A stretch of DNA of 64,000 bases from Warburgia ugandensis (lineage: Eukaryota > Streptophyta > Magnoliopsida > Canellales > Canellaceae): the NCBI GenBank assembly GCA_035236585.1, contig CP141138.1:31941437-32005436 (forward strand), in the 5' to 3' direction. A model generated the notes under the pieces. That model did no database searches, had not been told where the DNA came from, and saw only the letters and a program-made list of their open reading frames with translations. Below are positions 62,638 to 64,000 of this stretch, in pieces. The translations under genes were made by a program, and so were the position numbers. Within the stretch, counting starts at the first letter, position 1. Every line of letters starts with the position of its first letter.

Positions 62638-64000
62638 TGATAAGTGTTCAATTTTGTATAAAAGTACTCAATTAGTGGTCTATGTGTTATAAATTATAGG
62701 CATTATTCTGGGATTTTTTTTAAATTTTATAATACATATATTTTTGAGCTAATTATTTTAAAATTTTGATATTTTGCATTTTCACAAGCTAATCCAGTGC
62801 AAGTATGTGAATAATCATAATTTTTAGGATTTAATTAGGTTTTTTTTACTATTTTGTAGGTATTGAGAAGATGATCCAATGCTAAAATTAAGAAAGAAAA
62901 GTTTGAAGATCATGATTAAAAGATGGCCAAAAACCTAAATTTCATCATTCCAAAGCTCAATCAAAGTACTCAATTTTGTATAAAAGTACTCAATTTGTAG
63001 TCCATGTGTTATACTTTTTTAGAATTTTATAATACATATATTTTTGAGCTAATTATTTAAAAATTTTAATATTTTGCATTTTCACAAGCTAATCCGATGC
63101 AAGTATGTGAATAATCATAATTTTTAGGATTTAATTAGGTTTCTTTTACTATTTTGTAGGTATTGAGAAGATGATCCAATGCTAAAATTAAGAAATAAAA
63201 GTTTGAAGATCATGATTAAAAGATGGCCAAAGACCTAAATTTCATCATTCCAAAGCTCAATCAAAGTTCAATATCATCTTAAGGCAAGCAAGAAGGTAAT
63301 GGGAAGATCCAAAGGTGACTAAAATGATTTGTGTAAAAAGTCATGCAATTCCACCACCTTTACATGAGAATTGGAGTCATGTATGAAGTTTCCTAATCTT
63401 TCAAGGAAACCTAAGGAACAAAGCCATTCAATCCTTGAAGCCAAGGAACTTAGCCACCCAAGCCATCAAGCAATGAGCCAATAAAGTGAGAAACTAAGCA
63501 TATGAGAGCCAGACCACATGGAGTCAAACTATTGGAGGAGACTTTTCAAACAATTATCAATGCTAAAATTGGATTATTCACGTGATAATTAGGAGTTTGA
63601 GAGAAAATTGAACATGGTAAGATATGCATACATAGGTGGACCAATCCAGAGAGAGACCAAGTCTAATTTCCTTATTTTTCCTCTTCTTTTTTTTCTCTTT
63701 CCTACTCACCACATCATACAGTTAGAAAGGGAGGAGTTCCACGCTATCTTCCTTGAAAGGTGACACCTCTCCGCTACCAATCCACAATTTCACCTTCTAA
63801 ATCCATTCATCCCTCAATCATCTCACCTTCCTATCTCTTTCCTCCATCTTTGTTACTTTTTTCCACTTTCTTTTCATCCCAACATGTGATATACCGTAAG
63901 GAAAAGGATTCAATCTAATCCCTTGGAATTCAACACCTCCCCCTTCCCTTTTGCTTAGATTTAGAAAGTCCACTCACCCACCTTAACTCACCTTCTAAAT
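62638..64000 (+). repeat. Element C 3' LTR (partial, cut by window end)
   Basis: Starts TGATAAGTGTTCAATTTTG and aligns with 51451 onwards. It contains a tandem duplication absent from the 5' LTR. Confidence 0.92.
62649..63270. repeat. Tandem duplication of about 300 bp within element C 3' LTR
   Basis: Copy 1 from 62649 and copy 2 from 62971, both beginning caattttgtataaaagtact and both reaching ccaaagctcaatcaaag. The offset is 322 bp at the start and 300 bp later because copy 2 lacks about 22 bp near 63016. The copies are nearly identical over the final 200 bp, so the event is recent relative to the element. Confidence 0.92.

Larger units (their letters stand above)
51451..64000 (+). mobile_element. 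Athila-like Ty3/gypsy element C (near full length, runs off the window)
   Basis: The most complete retroelement in the window. 5' LTR 51451-54418; tRNA-Asp-type PBS 54425-54441; leader; gag (about 55.56-57.26 kb); protease, RT, RNase H and integrase (about 57.3-60.83 kb); post-pol block; polypurine tract; 3' LTR from 62638 past the right edge. Gene order (integrase last) and the PBS type assign it to the Athila/Tat side of Ty3/gypsy. Many stops and frameshifts, plus an LTR pair that differs visibly, mark an old copy. Left flank is acatt; the right flank is outside. Confidence 0.92.

Overview
The window looks like nuclear DNA of a flowering plant. It is AT-rich, carries one spliced plant-type gene exon, two Au-type SINEs, Athila-like Ty3/gypsy and chromovirus retrotransposons, a CACTA transposon and several very long (GA)n/(TC)n microsatellites. 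I cannot name the species from sequence alone. I found no bacterial-style operon, CRISPR array, rRNA or convincing tRNA gene.

Region 1 (1-13 kb) is the gene-bearing part. The only confidently recognised host gene is the central exon of SGF11, the zinc-finger subunit of the SAGA histone H2B deubiquitinase module, on the minus strand at 1105-1416. Its 3' exons lie left of the window, so the RTE-clade LINE tail at 1-842 probably sits in one of its introns. Its first coding exon was not found. A possible 5' leader exon with promoter-like motifs lies at about 8.57-8.72 kb, also minus strand. Two Au SINEs with clear target-site duplications (5.3-5.5 kb and 9.6-9.8 kb), a 154-bp and a 280-bp tandem duplication and two dinucleotide repeats fill the rest.

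Region 2 (13.5-29.2 kb) is a nest of transposons. A decayed Athila-like element (A) is cut by CACTA-type DNA. A roughly 7.35-kb CACTA element (17782-25131) splits its 3' LTR, and that CACTA in turn carries a solo LTR with a perfect 5-bp duplication (18564-20931) and a minus-strand chromovirus remnant (about 21.7-24.4 kb). Next comes a plus-strand chromovirus remnant (about 25.3-29.2 kb) that hosts a small TRIM-like element.

Region 3 (29203-51425) is one composite insertion: an Athila-like element (B) that kept gag but lost pol. Both ends are flanked by the 5-bp duplication atcta. Its 5' LTR is split by an 11.3-kb chromovirus (30228-41531, minus) that has lost RNase H and the integrase core. 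Its 3' LTR is split by a 2.8-kb solo LTR (48529-51310, minus; duplication ttaat) packed with GA repeats.

Region 4 (51451 to the right edge) is a third Athila-like element (C), with a complete layout of LTR, PBS, gag, protease, RT, RNase H, integrase, PPT and a partial 3' LTR. It is broken by stops, frameshifts and a (GA)n array inside gag.

All transposon reading frames seen here are damaged. The window records successive insertions more than working genes. I did not find a new functional system. The most unusual signals are the fully resolvable nesting, microsatellites growing at fixed places inside LTRs and gag, a 24-nt G-run at a polypurine tract, an 11-codon-period minisatellite, and a 1.7-kb noncoding block shared by all three Athila-like copies.
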